Source: Dehalococcoidia bacterium (lineage in GTDB: Bacteria; Chloroflexota; Dehalococcoidia; Dehalococcoidales; UBA1222). Taken from it: a DNA stretch of 15,522 bases. The number at the start of each line of letters is the position of its first letter. The first letter of the stretch is position 1. Both the position numbers and the translations under genes were made by a program. The notes beneath the pieces are model-generated. The model was not told the origin of the DNA. It saw only the letters and a program-made list of their open reading frames with translations, and searched no databases. The stretch is from the NCBI GenBank assembly GCA_009779655.1, contig WRDV01000013.1, positions 1 to 15,522 on the forward strand, given 5' to 3'. Below are positions 13,185-15,522 of this stretch, piece after piece.

Positions 13185-14186
13185 TTATTCTTTCTTTCCT
13201 TTGGTCTTAGTTTCCTTAACTACCATCTCTGCTTTGGGTTTAGCAGCTTTAGTCTTTGTCGATTTCTCTTCAGCTGCTTCTTTTATTTTAGCCGGAGCAA
13301 CATCAACTTTCTTGGCGCGAGGTTTGGCCACCTTTTTATCAGCGGTATCCTCGATCTTGGATTTCTCAGCGGCCTTAGCCTCTGTCGCGCCATCGGCCTT
13401 TTTGCGAGCACGCAGCTTCTTAACCTCTGCTGCAGCGTCAGTGCTAGCATCCTTAACCGGCGCCTCCGTCATATTAGAAACTGCCGCAGCCATAGTAGCA
13501 CCGCTCGCTGCACCGGCAATACGCTCGGTCTTTGCCGCCTCATCCGCCGGCTCAACTGCGGGGAATATGTCACCGCGGTAAATCCATACCTTAACACCAA
13601 TACGCCCAAGGGTGGTATGAGCCTCGGTAAAGCCGTAATCCACATCGGCTCTCAGCGTCTGTAGCGGCACGCGTCCCTGATGCATTAACTGACGACGCGC
13701 AATTTCCACGCCGCCTAAACGACCGGAGCACAGAATTTTCATACCCTTAGCGCCGGCCTGCATAGTGCGGAATATGGCCTGCTTCATAGCGCGGCGATAA
13801 GCCACACGGCGCTCCATCTGCTCAGCTACAGAACGGGCAACCAAATAAGCGTCCAGTTCCGGCTGGCGGATTTCGCGGATATCCAGTTGCATTTTTTTGC
13901 CGCCAAGCACATTCTCCAGATATTGACGCATTTCCTCAACGCGCTGACCGCCGCGACCAATAACAATGCCCGGACGCGAAGTATGCACCGTTACCGACAC
14001 CTTATTTGCCTGACGCTCAATGTCTATTTGAGCAATACCGGCATCGCCGTATTTGGTCTGTACAGCTTTACGCAGTCTGATATCTTCCAAAATAAACTCA
14101 GCATAGTGCTTGTCGTCATACCACCGTGACTGCCAGTCACGGATGACTCCAATACGAAACCCCATAGGATGAACTTTACGTCCCAT
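13185..14186 (-). CDS. rpsC: 30S ribosomal protein S3 with long charged C-terminal extension
   Basis: S3 forms part of the mRNA entry channel and its helicase activity. The product has 333 residues; most S3 proteins have about 210-240. The core is normal: MGRKVHPMGFRIGVIRDWQS, the KH domain with the GxxG loop G77-R-G-G80 (in PGIVIGRGGQRVEEM), the C-terminal domain with MKILCSGRLGGVEIAR, and GRVPLQTLRADVDYGFTEAH, ending near WIYRGDIFP (201-209). From about 211 to 333 the sequence is low-complexity and rich in Ala, Lys, Glu and Asp. The reading frame is intact and ends 35 bases before rplP. The start overlaps the rplV stop by one base. Confidence 0.97.
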   Translation of the reverse strand: MGRKVHPMGFRIGVIRDWQSRWYDDKHYAEFILEDIRLRKAVQTKYGDAGIAQIDIERQANKVSVTVHTSRPGIVIGRGGQRVEEMRQYLENVLGGKKMQLDIREIRQPELDAYLVARSVAEQMERRVAYRRAMKQAIFRTMQAGAKGMKILCSGRLGGVEIARRQLMHQGRVPLQTLRADVDYGFTEAHTTLGRIGVKVWIYRGDIFPAVEPADEAAKTERIAGAASGATMAAAVSNMTEAPVKDASTDAAAEVKKLRARKKADGATEAKAAEKSKIEDTADKKVAKPRAKKVDVAPAKIKEAAEEKSTKTKAAKPKAEMVVKETKTKGKKE

Positions 14187-14524
14187 TAATCCTCCTGCTC
14201 CGCCACAATAACAGTAATATGGCTGGAACGTTTCATAACGCGATCAGCGCGACCGCGAGCCCTAGGCATAAAACGCTTCAGCGCGGGCGCATCATCGGCA
14301 TAAATCTTAACTATTTTCAAATCCGACGGCATCAAGCGATGATTATTCTCGGCATCCGCCGCCGCCGTCTTAACAACCTTTGCCACCACCTTAGCAGATG
14401 GCGAGGCAGAGAACTTCAGCATGGTAAGCGCTTCCTCTACCTGCTTGCCGCGCACCATATCAAGCAACAAACGCACTTTGCGCGAGGAAATCCCTGTATT
14501 TTTAGCTGTTGATTTAACTTCCAT
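14186..14524 (-). CDS. rplV: 50S ribosomal protein L22
   Basis: L22 lines the peptide exit tunnel with its beta-hairpin. The 112-residue product has the family pattern: STAKNTGISSRKVRLLLDMV (about 5-24), RGKQVEEALTMLKFSASPSA, VVKTAAADAENNHRLMPSDL, and the hairpin tip and end with FMPRARGRADRVMKRSSHIT. The loop FMPRARGRAD is the part that approaches the tunnel. AAGGA precedes the ATG; it lies 10 bases after rpsS and overlaps rpsC by one base. Confidence 0.97.
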   Translation of the reverse strand: MEVKSTAKNTGISSRKVRLLLDMVRGKQVEEALTMLKFSASPSAKVVAKVVKTAAADAENNHRLMPSDLKIVKIYADDAPALKRFMPRARGRADRVMKRSSHITVIVAEQED

Positions 14525-14534
14525 GACTTATTCC

Positions 14535-14819
14535 TTACCGCACCTGTGTCGTTTTCTCTGATTTAGCAGCGTGTCCACGAAAAGTACGAGTAGCGGCAAA
14601 TTCACCCAGCTTGTGACCTACCATATTCTCAGTTATAAAAATCGGCACATGGCGTCTGCCGTCATAAACGCCTACATTCAAGCCGACCATTTCAGGCAGA
14701 ATAGTCGACCAACGCGCCCAAGTCTTGATAATAACCTTCTTACCTGAACGATTGACGTCATCCACTTTCTTCATCAAATTGGCGTCTATAGCCGGTCCCT
14801 TTTTAATTGACCTTGACAT
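14535..14819 (-). CDS. rpsS: 30S ribosomal protein S19
   Basis: S19 sits in the 30S head with S13 and contacts the 50S subunit. The 94-residue product has MSRSIKKGPAIDANLMKKVD at the start, KTWARWSTILPEMVGLNVGV in the middle (38-57), and the signature YDGRRHVPIFITENMVGHKL followed by GEFAATRTFRGH. Most homologues have Arg where this one has W43 (ARW rather than SRR). The ATG follows the rplB TAA directly, with no spacer, so translation is probably coupled. Confidence 0.97.
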   Translation of the reverse strand: MSRSIKKGPAIDANLMKKVDDVNRSGKKVIIKTWARWSTILPEMVGLNVGVYDGRRHVPIFITENMVGHKLGEFAATRTFRGHAAKSEKTTQVR

Positions 14820-15522
14820 TTATTTACCTCGCCGCTTTACGATTAATTTATCCGAATGCTTCGGCTTGCGCGTTTTGTAGCCAAGCGCCGGCTTACCCCA
14901 AGGCGTTTTAGGCCCTGGCATGCCGATAGGAGAACGGCCTTCGCCGCCGCCATGCGGATGGTCGCTGGGCGCCATAACGGTACCGCGCACTGCCGGGCGC
15001 CAGCCTTTGAGACGTCTGCGTCCTGCCTTGCCCAGTTTGACATTGGCATGCTCTACATTGCCAACCTGCCCAACCGTAGCATTGCATTCAGCGCGCACAC
15101 GGCGCATCTCGCCTGACGGCAAGCGCAACAACACATAATCGCCTTCCTTAGCCATAAGCTGCGCTACCGTGCCTGCGCTGCGTACTAACTTGCCCCCGCG
15201 ACCAACCTCAGTTTCAATATTATGTACTAAGGTGCCGGTAGGCATATTCTTTAAAGGCATTGTATTGCCCGTTTTAATCTCAGCGTCAGGCGCCGTCTTA
15301 ATCACATCATTAACGCCAATGCCATCCGGCGCAACAATATAGCGCTTGTCGCCATCATAATAGTATACCAGCGCAAGATTGGCAGAACGCCCGGGATCAT
15401 ATTCAATGGCTGCAATACGACCCGGAACGCCGTCTTTATCACGTTTGAAATCCACCACGCGCAACATGCGCTTAACGCCCGCGCCGCGATGGCGAACTGT
15501 CACTCTTCCCTGAACATTGCGC
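14820..15522 (-). CDS. rplB: 50S ribosomal protein L2 (partial, N-terminus outside window)
   Basis: L2 supports subunit joining and the peptidyl transferase centre. The reading frame stays open to the right edge: codons before 15503 read RNVQGR, joining VTVRHRGAG as in full-length L2 (GRNNQGKITVRHxGGG), so the GTG at 15503 is internal and roughly 50 N-terminal residues lie outside. Visible are VDFKRDKDGVPGRIAAIEYD, the GTVMAPSDHPHGGGEGRSPI loop with the conserved histidine implicated in peptidyl transfer, and the C-terminal GYKTRKPKHSDKLIVKRRGK. The stop codon abuts the rpsS start codon. Confidence 0.97.
   Translation of the reverse strand, partial: RNVQGRVTVRHRGAGVKRMLRVVDFKRDKDGVPGRIAAIEYDPGRSANLALVYYYDGDKRYIVAPDGIGVNDVIKTAPDAEIKTGNTMPLKNMPTGTLVHNIETEVGRGGKLVRSAGTVAQLMAKEGDYVLLRLPSGEMRRVRAECNATVGQVGNVEHANVKLGKAGRRRLKGWRPAVRGTVMAPSDHPHGGGEGRSPIGMPGPKTPWGKPALGYKTRKPKHSDKLIVKRRGK

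Noticed and set aside
1..15522. CRISPR arrays, transposons, tRNA or rRNA genes, or an undescribed defence or mobile system
   Set aside because: There are no regularly spaced repeats, no terminal repeats with a transposase, no tRNA-like cloverleaf, and nearly every base belongs to a known housekeeping gene.

Overview
The window is almost entirely one long minus-strand ribosomal protein cluster: the fused S10 (3' part), spc, alpha and L13/S9 operons of a bacterium. Transcription runs from high to low coordinates. In transcription order the genes are rplB (5' end outside the window), rpsS, rplV, rpsC, rplP, rpmC, rpsQ, rplN, rplX, rplE, rpsN (zinc form), rpsH, rplF, rplR, rpsE, rpmD, rplO, secY, adk, map, infA, rpmJ, rpsM, rpsK, rpsD, rpoA, rplQ, truA, rplM and rpsI. 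These 30 genes are packed with no gap larger than 46 bases and several start/stop overlaps. rpmJ is a 37-codon gene that is easy to miss.

The cluster ends 3 bases after the rpsI stop codon at a perfect 58-bp palindrome with a GC-rich core and T-rich flanks, a strong intrinsic terminator that could work in both directions. Directly beside it is a second long inverted repeat (17-bp arms). Beyond these is a spacer holding a small stem-loop and a good sigma-70-type promoter. That promoter reads leftward into the first 61 codons of an exported protein with a signal peptide and the start of what looks like a bacterial Ig-like repeat. This is a separate transcription unit cut by the left window edge.

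Organism: rpsD lies between rpsK and rpoA. truA-rplM-rpsI follow rplQ with no ECF-transporter genes between. infA-rpmJ follow secY-adk-map. The zinc (Cys-rich) forms of S14, S4, L36 and Adk are present, base composition is medium GC, and L15 carries a GHGTYSGRG-type motif. Together these fit a Chloroflexota member, possibly Dehalococcoidia-like. This is inference from gene order and protein style, not a phylogeny.

How the genes work together: the ribosomal proteins build both subunits, IF-1 starts translation, SecY forms the export channel, Map trims N-terminal methionines, Adk balances adenylates, RpoA assembles RNA polymerase and TruA modifies tRNA. This is the standard growth-rate-linked set. 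I found no CRISPR, transposon, phage, tRNA or rRNA gene, and no convincing new system. The points most worth a second look are the ~120-residue charged tail on S3, the paired inverted repeats at the operon end, and the exported protein beyond them.
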